This document shows, piece after piece, positions 21,194-35,100 of a DNA stretch of 64,000 nt. Position numbers and translations under genes: made by a program. Source of the DNA: Tetradesmus obliquus (lineage: Eukaryota > Chlorophyta > Chlorophyceae > Sphaeropleales > Scenedesmaceae); assembly GCA_030272155.1 (NCBI GenBank), contig CP126195.1:4695001-4759000 (forward strand), read 5' to 3'. Position 1 is the first letter of the stretch. Each line of letters begins with the position of its first letter. Below the pieces are notes generated by a model. The model ran no database searches and was not told the origin of the DNA. It saw nothing but the letters and a program-made list of their open reading frames with translations.

Positions 21194-24100
21194 GGCGCTG
21201 CTGCTGCTGCTGCTGCTGCTGCTACAGGTCCATCTGCAGCCGCTGCTGCTGCCAGTGCGGAGGTGCAGCAGCTGCTGGCTTCAACAGAAGTACAGGTGCC
21301 ACTGGAGGAGCTTCCTGGGGCATTAGCAGCAGTAGGAGCCATGCTGGGGCAGCCAGTGATCTGCCCGGCAGCTGGAGGGGCAGCAGCAGCAGCAGCAAAC
21401 CCGAGCGCGCTGCGGCTCACCTGCCTGGTGCCTAGGTGAGGTGTAGAGCGTTTCTGTTTTGTTTTTGATAGGTTTGGGGTGCTTGTTTGCTGCTGAGCGA
21501 GTGTGTGTGTGATGCGGCTGCTCAGTTGGCCTGCAAGTGATACAAGTCGTCCCTGCAGATGAGTTCTGTCCGTAGTGCTTGTGTACATGGAGGTGGTGTA
21601 TGCTTTTTCAAGTGTGTTTGGCCGTGCAAAATGTCGGCAGCTGGCGAAACCCAGGATCGAACTGGGGACCTGCAGATCTTCAGTCTGACACTCTCCCAAC
21701 TGAGCTTTCGCCCTGAAGTTCGCAGTCAGGCAGTGAGAACTTCACTGTGGCGGGTGGTCCATGAGGCTCCAGTCACACAGGACTGGCTGAGTGCACGCTG
21801 CTTGCTGCTGTGTAACCCCTCTTCTTCTGCTGCTTGCTGCTGACAGTGCGGCTTGCCTTCTCCTGTAACAAGCCTCTCTCAGTGCGGAGGTGCCTGCTAT
21901 CCTGGCTTGTTCTCTGCTCTCTCTCCCCAGTTTGTCGCCTCAGACCACCGCCTGCCAGGCTGTGTTGCTGCTGGTGGGTGTTGTTTCTGTGGATTCAGCC
22001 CGCCCGCTGCACTGCATAAAGTGCAGCTTGCTGTCACTGACACTGTTTACACTAGTCCTGCCTTTGTTTAGCATCAACACTGCGTGTGCTGTGACTGACG
22101 GCTTTGCCTGCAAGGCCATATGTCAAGTTACACACACAGAGAGACTTTCTGGGGTGAGTCTCCTTGAGTGACAGCCTGTTTTGCTGAGTCATCTGCGACG
22201 TTCCAGATTTTCGGGTGTTCGTTGCAACGTAGTTGCCTGTGCACACCGTGTAACCCCTCTTCTTCTTCTGCCTGCTATCCTGCACAATGCGCTTCGACTC
22301 CTTCTGCCGCGGCGTTTGGGCCTCCCTCTCTCCCGGCGTTTGGGGCTGCAAGATGCCTCTGGAGTTTTACTTTGGTTGCATCTTGTGGCTTGCTATCGGG
22401 TTCTCATGATATGTGAGCTGAAAGAGGGGCAAGTGACTCGCTCTAGGGCGATCGCTTGCCCACCCCTGTAACAGACCTCTCTCGGCGTTTTCTACAGACC
22501 TCTCTCTCGCGTTTCTAGGGTTTTCTAGCGTTCCAGGTTTTCGGGTGTTCGATGCAACGTAGTTGCCTGTGCACACCGTGTAATCCCTCTTCTTCTTCGG
22601 CGTTTTCTAGGGGGGCGAGTGACTCACTCTAGGGTTTTTCTGGGGTTAAAACATCAGAGTGACAGCCCGAGCTGAGCTGCTTGCAGCTTCCTGTTTTACC
22701 AGGTGTCTCTGGTGGCGTATGCCGCATGAACACACCGTGTAACCCCTCTATCTACCCAACTCTAGGGTGCTAGCTTTCCCACCCCTGTAACATACCTCTC
22801 TCTCTCTAGTGACTCACTCTAGGGTGCCCGCTTGCCCACCCCTGTAACATACCTCTCTCGTTTTCTCTCTTCGTCTCTCCGCATATTGTCTCCCCATTCT
22901 CTCAGTCATACCAGATCTTCAAGCGTTTGTTGCAACCAAGTTCCTGTGCACACCGCAGAACTCCGCCTTCTCCTGCTGCTGCTACAGCAGCCACCAGTGC
23001 AGCATTGCGGCAAGTGTTCTTCAACTTGAGGCGTGAAAGGCATTTGCGCCCCTGCTGATCCTGCTGCTGCTGCTGCTGCCTTCCTGTGCCTGTCTTCAAT
23101 GTACCCGCAGCGGCTCACCAGCCGCCAGGGTCCGCCCCTCAGACCTAGACCTGCTGCTCGGCACCTGGCTCGCCCGCACAGCAGCAACAACCGCATCTGC
23201 AGGCCCTGCGGGGCAGCTGCTGCAGCTGCAGGCCGCATTTTCACGGTCACCGGCAGTCAGCGAACTTCACAGTGAAGCACCACGGCGGCTGGTGCTGCTG
23301 CTGGGGCTGCGGCTGGCTGCCAGGGCTGCTGTTGGGATAGAAGATGATGAAGAAGACCTGTTTTATGAGACTGGCAGGACCACACAGGCGCTGCTGCAGG
23401 CACTGGTGAGTTTGTGTTTGTGGTTGAGGCGTAGAGGCCAGATGTGTGTAAGTGGGGTTTTAATGGATGCTGATGTTGCTAGCAGGCAGGCCCGGCAGCT
23501 TGTGCGCTGCTGCTGTCATTGGTTGGTGGCCGAGGTTGTGCACACTTTGCTAGTAAAGGTGCACCTTTGCTGTGGGGCTGCTGTTGGCATTGAGGGTGAT
23601 GAGGAGGACCTGTTCTACGACACAGGCAGGACCACACAGGCGCAGAGAGAGGCGCTGCTGCAGGCACTGGTAAATGTGAGTTTGGGGTTCTAGTAGCAGG
23701 TGCTTGTGTTGCGAGGCGGCTCGGACAGCCTTTCATTTTAATTCCCAGACCCCAGCTTCTTCAACTCGTAGATATAAACTGCACACTTTTGTTTCCCTCT
23801 GCCTGCAGGCTGCGCCCAGACCCCCCCGGGCGCTGTCGCCTCCATTCCTGGCCGCCATGCTGTGCAGCTGCACCAGCCAGGGCTCAGCCGCCGCCTGGGG
23901 CAGGGTTTTGGGCAGCGTGCTCAAGGGTTTTGGGGCCTACAAGTTCACCGGGGGCGTTACTGAGCTGGAGCAGCACATGGTGGCGCTTGACAGGGTGACA
24001 GGGGACCAGGTGTTGCTGCGGCAGCTGGTGAGAGGCTGGCTGGTGTGCTGGGGGATGCATGAGGCAACAACTATTTGAGTCCTTTTGCTGCAGTATTGAA

Positions 24101-25011
24101 TCTTGAGCTTTTTTGCTGCAGTAGCAGTTGTGGCATAGTATTCTGCAACCACTTTTCCACTTGTTCAACAGAAGGTGCTGTAAAGCACAGTGCTTGATTT
24201 GACCAACGCTGCACTGCTGCACGTATCCCACTGTAAGCCACCTCACCCTGTGTGTCTGCCAAATATGTACGAGAACCGCACCTTTGCACATTGATTTTAA
24301 CATCGCCTGTGTTTTGTTGTTTGCTCCTGCAGGCACACATGCTCTGCCAGGAGCTGCTGACGCTCCCCCAGGGCCCGCTACTCCCAGCAGCAGCCTCAGC
24401 AGCTGCACAGGCACACGCCAAGCGTAGCGTGCTAGCACCACTGCTGTGTGTGGCTGCTGCTGTGGATCCACTGGCAGTGTTGCGGGCCGGCAGCGGCTTC
24501 TTTGAGAGTCTGGGAGGTGGCAGTGGCGGCGGTGGAGGCGGCTATGCACCCAGCGGGGCAGCGAAGGTGAGGAGATTTGGTTTGCAGTTGCTGTGCTTGT
24601 TGGTGTTTGTGAGAGCTTTGGAAGCTTGGGAGGTGGGACAGCAACATATGGGCAGCATGCAGCTGCGCAGGCACACGCCAAGTGCAGCGTGCTGGCGCCA
24701 CTGCTGTGTGTTGCTGCTGCTGTGGATCCGCTGGCAGTGCTGCGGGCAGGCAGCGGCTTCTTTGAGAGCTTTGGGGGGTGGGGGTGGCGGAGGAGGCTAT
24801 GCGCCCAGCGGGGCGGCCAAGGTGCGTCAGACCTCAACAATACAAACTGCGTTACGGCTGTTGGCAGCAGCGGCAACAGCAGCAGCAGCAGCGGCAGCAA
24901 AGGTTTGGGGCACAGCCTGCAATCCACCACCCGCAGTCCCCTGCCTAACGCTGCTGTACACCTTTCCCAAACCCCTCCATACCGTTCTCTTCTTTGAGAT
25001 GGAAGGTGTCG

Positions 25012-25042
<31 letters not shown>

Positions 25043-27549
25043 TTAGCCCAGCCACTCGCGGGTTCACCTGCCTGCGCATATGCTACTACTGCGCCTGTGT
25101 GTGCCGTGGCGTGCAGTATCTGTGATCTGTCAATTGCTGTTACCTGTGTTACATCTGCAGGTGTCGGCAGCAGCAGCAGGCATGAGCCCAGCCACAGGCC
25201 TGTTCACCTGCCTCCACATTTGCTGCTGTTGTTGCTGAATTACCTGTCTGATGCTGCTCCGTGTGTTACATCTGCAGGTGTCGGCAGCAGCAGCAGACAT
25301 GAGCCCAGCCACTGGCCTGTTCACCTGCCTGCGCAGCTACCCCAGCAATGCCGGCGAGGCTGATGGCGCGAGGCGCATCTTGACTGCGCTGCTTGGGCGT
25401 GTGGGGGAGGCAATGCACCAGGTGGCGAAGCGGCTGGCTGGTCTCAAGGTGCGAATGATGTAGCTGCCTGGCAATGCTGCTGCTGCTGCTGCTGCTGCTG
25501 TTGTTGTTGTTGGTGACTGCGCTGCTGGGGCGTGTTGGGGAGGCGGTGCACCAGGTGGCGAAGCGGCTGTCGGGACTGAAGGTGAGGCTTGAGGCTGTGG
25601 CCTGGCATTGCTGCTGTTGCTGTTGCTGCTGCTGCTGCTGCTGCTGCTGTTGCTGCTCCGGATCTGTGTGTCCCTGACTTCAGTGATGAGAGAGAGAGGT
25701 CAGTGATTAGCTGCTGCAGAGCGGGCCTCGCCGGGCGTTACATTGCATACACTTTGGCCCAAAATCGCGCTTTGGCCCAAAATCGCAAGAGAGAGGGAGG
25801 TCTCGCAGAAGAAGAAGAAGAAGAGGGGTCACACGGTGTGCACAGGCAACTATGTTGCAACGAACACCCGGAAATCTGGAACGTCGCAGATGACTCAGCA
25901 AAACAGGCTCGCCAGACGAAGAAGAAGAGGGATTTCACGGTGTGCACAGGCAAATACGTTGCAACGAACACCCGAAAACACAGGAAAACTGCAGGAAGCT
26001 CAGCACAGACCGTCACTCATGTGAGGCCCAACCCCAGAGAATGGCCCCCGTGTGTAAGTTTGGGCATATGGCCATGCTAGCACAGCCGCCTTCCTTACTC
26101 CACACAGTTCGCCCCCAGAAAATGTATCCTCATACGAGAAGTGGAAAATCAAGTGCTGCCAGCAGTGTCAGTGACGGCAAGCAATGCAGAGAGAACACAG
26201 GGCCGCCATGCACTAACTGCATTGCGGGCGGGCTAAGCTCACCAAGCCGCAGCTCAGCCTGGGGCGGAGCGCAGCTTGGGCAGTGAAAAGATGGCTGGAA
26301 AAATGCAGAGCTGCCCAAAGGCACACAAACACAACCGCATGTCACAGCGGCCTGTCAGCAGCCACTCAGCAGACCAAACAAGTTTCCACCCAACAGGCAG
26401 GTCAAAAAGGCAAGGCACTCTTGTGCAGAACGCCAGCGCCAGCGCCAGAACATGATGCACTACCCTCGGCTGCCAGTGTAAACACGGCATGGCCCCAAAA
26501 GCAGTGGCAAGGCATGCAGCACAGGCACAGACAGACTCGGCCAAAACATGCAGAGCCTTGAATGAGAACAAGAAGAACCACGCAAAAGGCGGCCCAGCAA
26601 ACACCATGTGCGAGCAAGCTCACAAGAGATGCAGAGGCAGTAACAGGCATGCTGCCCAGGGACACAAAACGCACCAAACACGCTGGCACAGATGTGCAGG
26701 CGGCCCGCCCAACACGGAGACTGCATGGCAATCAGAGGAATATAAAGGTGTGCAGCGGTCAACACACAGACATGCAGCCAACCAGCATCACCAGCCTAAA
26801 GGTAATCCTCGCCAGCGTCTGTGCTGCAAACACACAGCATCATACAATGTACAAAACAGCGTGGCTGCCAGGGCTCACGTAGTCCCCGGCCTGCCTCAAA
26901 GCGGCTAGCTCCGCCAAGAGACAGGATCCCACCACCAAAACAGCACATCAGCAATCAGGCGGGGCACGGGCGGTTGCGAGGCGCCACATGCAAGCCGCCA
27001 TGATGACAACGGGCACTGCAGCGCACCATGCCCTGTGACACTGCTGTAGCAGAACTGCATGACAATGCTGCATGCGAGCCACAAAGAGCTCAGCGCTCGA
27101 AGAAGAAGAAGAAAGAAGATAGGGTGGATTGTACAGGGGCTTGTTTAGACTCAAGCCGACAAGGGACATACGTCCCCAGCGCACCAGACGCCTGCTCCGG
27201 CGTGCGCTCTTCCGCACATCTCGATCCGCCTACTTCAGGTGAAGGTAAACCTCCCGAAACCACTTCACTCAGCGCTCGCCAGACGGGGCTGCGTCGCCGT
27301 TTTTTCCATTTGATCAATGTCAGCCAGCTGCTGTTTGCATCCACGGTCAGCAGTCAGCAGATATCCTGCTTAAGACCTAAGCCCTGTTAGCTCAGTTGGT
27401 TAGAGCGTGGTGCTAATAACGCCAAGGTCATCAGTTCGAGCCTGGTACGGGGCATTGTCACCTTTTTGGATGCCACTGCCCATGCTGTGCTGCAGTGACA
27501 GTTGCTCTTCTGTGCGTGCCATGACTGTTTGTAAACAGGAATTTTCTTG

Positions 27550-27580
<31 letters not shown>

Positions 27581-28372
27581 AGGCAGCAGGGTTGCCGGCT
27601 GGCAGTGGCCGCGAGGTGCTGCTGAGCTGGCTGGCGGCTGTTGCTGCTGCTAATGAAGTGCGCTGCAAGGGAGGCGAGTACAGCGCGCTGCAGCACCTGC
27701 TGGGTGAGTCAGGGTGGCGGCTGTCGTAACTGTTACATTTTCTGTTTACTTTTTGTGTTATACGTGCTGCAAGGTGGCGGCGGCTGCTGCTGATCAAGTG
27801 CTGGTGATCAGCAGTGTCAGGAGAGTGCACTGCAGCACTTGTTATATCAGAACGGGGGCTGGATGAACGCCAATGTTATCTAATGTGTTACTTTTTACGT
27901 CAAGTGCTATATACGGGTGGTAGTTGGCACCTAGCGACACGGTCAACCAAAGCGCAGGGTACTGCAGAACTGGCTGGATGCATCCGGGAGGTGCGTGCAT
28001 TTGTGACAACTTAACATGTTATATATGTGGCTGCGGCTGGATTTGCAGAGCAAGGGGCCAGGCAGCTGGGCAAAGTTACTGCTTCTCCTGCTGCATTGGC
28101 TTACGTCATGCAACAACCTGTGCTGCTGTCCACATGTCATCTTGTGCAGGTGCCCCTGATGGCTTCATGCTCACCCTCACAGCAGCGGTTCTGCGCCTCA
28201 CTAAGCCCTTTGCTAGCGGCTACCTCACCGAAAACCCTAAGTTCGGTGACCTGCTGACCAAGCACCTAAACCCAAGCTACTACGCCAGCCACAGCCACCG
28301 CCTTGGCAGCGCTGTGCTTGAGACAACACTGTCAGGGCAGCGCGGCTCGCCAGCAGCAGCTGGCGCAGCCGG

Positions 28373-28413
<41 letters not shown>

Positions 28414-29489
28414 GGCTGCTGGCGGCTGACCCTGCTGCTGCTGCTGGTGCTGCCAGCTTCATTTCGGAGGTGTTCTTCATGGCGCAGCGCTACCTGCATG
28501 TGGGGCTGATGCCTGCAGTGCACAGGTGGGGCGGCAGCGTCGTGGTGTGCAGCTGCGTGGGTGACGGGTGGTCACTGCCCTTGCTGCTTGTTTGATTGCG
28601 CTCAGTGTTGCTACAGTGTAAGCATTGATGGCCATTGATAGTAATTATTAAGAGTTATGTTGGGCTGTTGCCTGCAGTGCACAGGTGGGCCGGCAGCCTT
28701 AGGGTGCATGCACAGCTGCATTTGTGCTGCCTGGTTGGTGCATTTGCTGCTTGTTTGATCACGCCATGCATGTGGGGCTCATGCCTGCAGTGCACAGGTG
28801 GGGCGGCATCTCTGATGGTTTGCATAGTTGCAGGTGTGACGGCTGTTTGATGATTGGCTTGGAGCGGCAATCACCAGCCTATAGTGCTCGAAATTTGCAT
28901 GAGATGTTACCTGCCATGTCTTGCTGCAGCATGAATGCAGGCGGCGCCCCTGCTACCAGCCATGCACCAGTGATATTTAGCGGTGGTGGTGCTGCTGCTG
29001 CTGCCATGCTGCTTAATCCCCCAACAATCCCTTACCGTAATGCAGGTACACAAAGCTGTACTCGCACCTCTGGGAGCGCTACACCACAGCAGCAGCAGAC
29101 GCAGCAGCAGCAGCCGGCGGCTCGGCGCAGCGGCTGCCGCCACCCCCTGAGTTGAGCCTGGTGCACGACTGCAGCATTGCGCAGCTGCTGCAGCCGGATA
29201 TGGCAGCAGACGCTGTGCAGGTGGGCACTAGGGTTTGGGTTTTGGTTGCTGGCCAGGCTGAACAGCAGGGTTGCTGTTGTCATCTAGTCATCCAGCATTG
29301 CGCAGCTGCTGCAGCCAGACATGGCAGCAGATGCTGTGCAGGTGGGCGGCAGGGATTTATGCGGATGTTAGTTTGAGGGAACGGATGGTATGGTTGATAG
29401 CGCCAGGTAGCCTGCTGCTTGGTGAGTTGCAGTTGATGCGTAGAGTCAATGCCGCCACTGCGGCTGCTGCTGCTGACAATGGCAGCTTG

Positions 29490-29525
<36 letters not shown>

Positions 29526-30435
29526 AGTTTGCCGTGCTGGAGATAGTCTGGCTGGCAGACCTGCTCACATCCAAGCCGCAGCCTGACAAAAACAGCAGCA
29601 GCAGCAGCAGCAGCGTGCTGTCACTGGTGCCGGAGTCGGTGCTGTCTGATGCTGCTGCCTGGCTGACATTTGTCATCCAGCAGGGCCAGTCGGAGCAGCT
29701 AGCAGCTGTGCCCATTGGTGAGGAGCAGTTTCCTCCCGCCTTGAAGAGGGTGTAAGCATAAGAATGCTTGTTACAGTTGGTGTCAAGCAAAGGCATTTGC
29801 AAAGTGCAATGCAAGGCCACCACCAGAAGAAGAGGATGCCTTGTATCGCGTTGTACTGTTTGGGCAGTGTGCTGTCTGCGGCAAGTGCGCTGCATTGGTG
29901 TTGCAGCTTCCAGCTGGTGTGGACCAGTGTTCATGAGTGAGAGTGCCAGCATCAGTGGGGTTCGTGGATGTGAATAGCTGTGCAGGCGTTTGTGTTCAAC
30001 AGGGCACGCATGCATATACATTTACCAGCAGTTTGTTGCTGTGCAACAGGCTTCACTGTTTATGTGAAGCTGAGAGTGCTGCCCCTGCCCTGTCTGCTGG
30101 CTTGTCACTGCTGCTGCTGCTGCTGCTGCTGCCAGGCCTGCTGATGCGCTCCCTGGTTACTGTGCTCGAGCATCCCAGTGAGGTGGGCAGCAGCGGGGAG
30201 CTAGTCCAAGAACTCAAACTGTGACAACAGTCGGCAGCAAACATATGTGTGGGACAAGGACACCATGAAGCAGCAGCATATAGCGTGTGAGAAGCCCATG
30301 CATGTATGCTGTTGCTGTGGACCTGCCAGCAGCTGCAGTGCTGGGGCTATATGGTACGGCCGCGGCCCGGCGTAGCACACGTACCAGTGCTTATGAGCGG
30401 GTTCCGCTGATGCCAGCGTTGCTTGACTGGGCGGC

Positions 30436-30469
<34 letters not shown>

Positions 30470-32095
30470 CTGTGCAGGTGCGCAGCCTGCTGGTTGTGGC
30501 CAAGGTGGTGCAGCTGCTGCTGGTGATGCTGGCGCCCCAGGTGGGGAGGCAGGGCCAGCGCATGGGGCACTGCAGCAGCATGCTGCTGATGCAGACTGTG
30601 TGGTGGCGAAGTGACACTGCTCTTGAGCATTGGAGCTGCTGCAGCCAGTGCTTGTTTAGCCCGTGGGCTTGTTGTTGCTGTATGTGCAGCCTGCCCCATT
30701 TGACACCTGACTTTTTGTATAATACGTAAAACCCCCTCTGGCTTGCCAAGAAGCTGTTGCTGTCCTAAGCAATCTGCTTTTGCCACGTCTGCGTATCTGT
30801 CCTGTTGGTTGTAGGTGAACCTGGAGCGGCGCACGCGTGGCGCACTGGGCCGCAGCAACCTCAGCCCAGGTGGGTGGTGTGGGTGTGACGTGTGGTGTGG
30901 TGTGGAATTTTGACGGGCACAGGCACCCCAGCTAACGCCAGCCCACCTCACACCTGGCAGCAGTGCAGCGCTGCAGGCAGCACATGCACAGTGGTGTCTT
31001 GTCTTGCTCAAAGCTCACCCACTGTTGCGTGCTTGCTGTACATTCTTACAACCTGTGACTGATGCCACCGCCTCTGCCATTGCTGCTGCTATTGCTTTGT
31101 CACTTCTGCTGCCACTGGCAGGCGAGATGGCGCTGGTGGCCAGTGTGCTGCAGGTATCGTCCTGTGACTGGTGCTGCCTCCACTGCTGCTGCTGCTGCTG
31201 CCTTGCTGTTTGCACCTTGCAGGTGAGATGGCGCTGGTGGCTAGTGTGCTAGGCACCTCAGCAGCTCATCGCCTGGGACTGATGCCACCACCTCCGCTGT
31301 TTCTGTTGGTATTGCTGCCGCTGCTGTCAGGCGAGATGGCGCTGGTGGCGAGTGTGCTGGGCACATCAGCAGCGCAGCAGCAGCTGGTGCCTGCGCTGAT
31401 GCGGGTGTATGGCCAGGCTGACTTTGTGGTGGGGCTGGACGTGGACAGGGACGACTACGACAAGTTCACGGTGAGAGTTCACAGTCAGCTGGTGCTGTTC
31501 ACGGTGTGAACTTGTCACAGCTGCTGGGCACCATAGTTGGTGCGCCAGGCTGACTTTGTTGTGGGGCTGGACGTGGACCGGGACGACTACACTTGTTTAC
31601 GGTGAGAGTTCACAGCCAGCTGGTGATGTTCATGGTGTGAACTTGCTTTGGCTGACTCTGTGGTGGGGCTGGGTGTGGACAGAGACGACTACGACAAGTT
31701 CACAGTGAAAGTTCACAGTCAGTGGATGTTCATGGTATGAACTTGCCAGACTACCTCGGGGTGGGGCTGGACGTTGACAGAGACGACTACGACAAGTTCA
31801 TGGTGAGAGTTGATAGTCATCCGCTGTTGTTCACGGTGTGATTGTGCGGGGCTGCTGATCGGACGCATCAGGCAGCAGGCTTGTCCAATAAAAATTGAGC
31901 AGTCTGTCCATACGGGTAATAGACGCCGCACATGCTGTAAGCCCACACGTTGATGCACTGTGGCACGACTTCCTGCCCACTGTCCATCTGCATCTTCTCC
32001 GTCCCTGCAGATGCGGCACCAGATTGACCAGATCCTTGAGGAGCTGTGGAGGGACGAGCGCTGCAGAGAGTGCATCAGGCAGCACGCCACAGCCT

Positions 32096-32126
<31 letters not shown>

Positions 32127-35100
32127 GGCTGGCACAGCAGCAGCAGGCGGCGTGCCTGGGGGCCTGTTTGCGGGCTTTGTGTCTGCTGTGCTGAATGACC
32201 TGATGTACCTGTTCAAGGACAGCCTTGAGCGGCTGGCAGACATCAAGCAGATCGAGGACAGCAAGGCGGATGCAGCGGTGAGCGGCTGCGTGGTTTGACC
32301 GTTGACCGATGACCGTTGACTTATTTACTGTTGACCATTGACGGCCGCATGCCTGGGCTGGGCAGATTGAGGACAGCAAGGCGGATGCAGCGGTGAGCGG
32401 ATGCAACTGCACACGAATGCTGTGCAGTACATATGGGCTGCTGGCTGTGTGTTAGGTGGGATGTTGGGCAGATGCGTTCCTGCTTTCATGGACGTAGAAT
32501 CAATGCTATTGGGCTTCTGTATTAAGCATCCTCCTGCAAGGCTATATTTGTGCTAGAGAAGGCTTGGCTGGCCTGCTGACCTCGTCCTGCATCATCAGCC
32601 AGCACCAGTCACCTGTGCTGCAAATGGTCCTGCTGTGTTCTGGATGCTGCCCATCACTTGCTGACACTGCACTGGCCAACACAACATGCGGAAACAATTT
32701 CATGTGGCATGTTGCACCGCCATTACCGCGTGTTTATGTCTTTCTGGCACTCAAGGTTGCATTGACATCATGCTGTTCCGTTGTTTGACCTCCGCAGGCC
32801 TGGGCAGCGCTGGCTAATTACGTGCATGCCGATAAAGAGGCCTTTTGCAGGGGCCAGCAGCGCACCGCAGTTATTACAAGTCAGTTATAACATCATCTCA
32901 TATTGTTGCAATGGTGTCTTATACCGCAGGCTTGGGCTGCGCTGGCTGATGATGCGCGCGCTGATAAGGAGGCCTTCTACTGGGGCAAGCAGCGCGCTGC
33001 AGCAGGCTTCATGGCAAACACAACATGTTGATCATAATTATATTTGTTGCAATGTGTTGTGTGACTACAAACCTGGGCTGCGCTGGCTGATGATGCGCGT
33101 GCCGATAAGGAGGCCTTTTGCAGGGTCCAGCAGCGCACCGCAGGCGGCTTGAAGGCAGTTCCAACCTCAAGATCGCTAAATGCTGTGCAATGATGTGTTT
33201 TACCGCAGGCCTGGGCTGCGCTGGCTGAGGACGTGCGCGCTGATAAGGAGGCCTTCTACAGGGGCCAGCAGCACACCGCAGTTACAACAAGTCAATTACA
33301 ACATCATCACATCTTGTGGCAATGGTGTCTTATACCGCAGGCCTGGGCTGCGCTGGCTGAAGACGTGAGTGCTGACAAGGAGGCCTTCTATCGGGGCCAG
33401 CAGCGCACCGCGGGGAGCTTCATGGCAAACACAACATTTTGATCACGATTATATGTTTTTGCAATGTGTTGTGTGACTACAGGCCTGGGCTGCGCTGGCT
33501 GAGGACGTGCGCGCTGATAAGGAGGCTTTCTACAGGGGCCAGCAGCGCACCGCGGGCGGCTTCATGGCACTGGCCCGCACCACGCTGGAGCTGCTCAACA
33601 CGCTCAGCGGCGATGCTGTCATTGTGAGTATTGACCAACTGGTTGACCACGGCAGTGCTGCTATGTGCATGTGTGTCTCGTTGAGGAGGTTGTGGAAGGT
33701 GAGCCCAGGTGTGTTGTGCGGGGTGCTTGGCTTGAGCGAGTGTGGTGCGGGCTGGCTTCATGGCGCTGGCACGCACCACGCTGGAGCTGCTCAACACGCT
33801 CAGCGGGGACGCAGTCATCGCGAGTACTTTGAGAGAGAGAGAGACGTAGCCACATGCAGGTGCTGGCAGCAGATGACCAGATGGTTTGACCACGGCATAG
33901 CTGCTGTGTGCACGTGTGCCTTGTGAGTGAGGTGGTACAGGGGGGCGTAAGAATTTTGCGCTGGGTGCTGTGCTTGAGTGAGTGCGGTGTGCGGGGCTTT
34001 ATGGCACTGGCCCGCACCACGCTGGAGCTGCTCAACACGCTTAGCGGCGACGCCGTCATCGCGAGTACTTTGAGAGAGGGAGGTAGCCACATGCAGGTGC
34101 TGGCAGCATATGACCAGATGGTTTGACCACGGCATAGCTGCTGTGTGCACGTGTGCCTTGTTGAGTGCGGCGGTATAGATTGCACGTTGGTACTTGGTCT
34201 CAGGTGCTGTGCTTGCGTGAGCAAAGAGGCCATCATCCCCACCCCCCAACCCTGCCAACATCTATGCACACTGCTGCTGTTTGCTGCTCTTAACTTCCTG
34301 CCACGCACAGGCCCGCACCTTCCTGCAGCAGCCGCTGCTGGGCAAGACCGCATATGCCGCGCTGCACTTCCTGGAGCTGCTGGTGGGCCCGCGCTGCCAG
34401 TCGCTGCAGGTGGCCAACCCGGGCCGCTACAACTTTGACCGCCAGGCGCTGCTGCTGAGCATGGTGCAGCTGGCTACACAGCTGGGCAAGCATGCAGAGT
34501 TTCTGCAGGTATGTTGGTGTTTCTCGCTCTTCGACATACAAGTGCCCAGTTGTGTGTGCAGTGGTGTCTGCAGTCGAAATTTGACCGCCAGGCGCTGCTG
34601 CTGAGCATGGTGCAGCTGGCCACGCAGCTGGGCAAACACGCGGAGTTCCTGCAGGTGCGTTGGAGTTTGCCCCGGATTGGGACATAAGTGGACGATTTTT
34701 TTGTGCAGTCGTGTCCGCGGTCAAACCTTGACCGCCAGGCGCGCTGCTTGACATGGTGCAGCTGGCCACACAGCTGGGCAAGCATGCGGAGTCCTGCAGG
34801 TGCGGGGAAAAAGCGGGATTTAGGCAAAGTAAAACATATGTGCGGATAGGGCAGCAGTTCTTGCAAGGGCTGTCTGTGGTTTGACTCAATACTTTGACCA
34901 ATGGGTGCTGTTGCTGAACGTGGCAGAGTAAAAGGAGAAGCAGCAAGCGGCTTGTCAATTACCATCACTGCTCTACGTCAGCCCTGAAGGCAGATGTGTT
35001 CTGCTGTCGCTGTTTGACTGCTGCAGGCATTGACCGAGGAGTCGGAGTTTGACCCCAAGCTGCTGCAGACAGCCGTTGACCTGCTCAACGCCAGCCACGC

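Noticed and set aside
23884-24930. A 348-codon minus-strand open frame
   Set aside because: It is the antisense shadow of exons 5-6 and their echo; composition is Leu/Pro/His-rich and nothing in it looks like a domain.
30391-31011. A 206-codon minus-strand frame
   Set aside because: Antisense to exons 13-14 and their introns; no recognisable domain and explained by CTG/CAG triplet bias.
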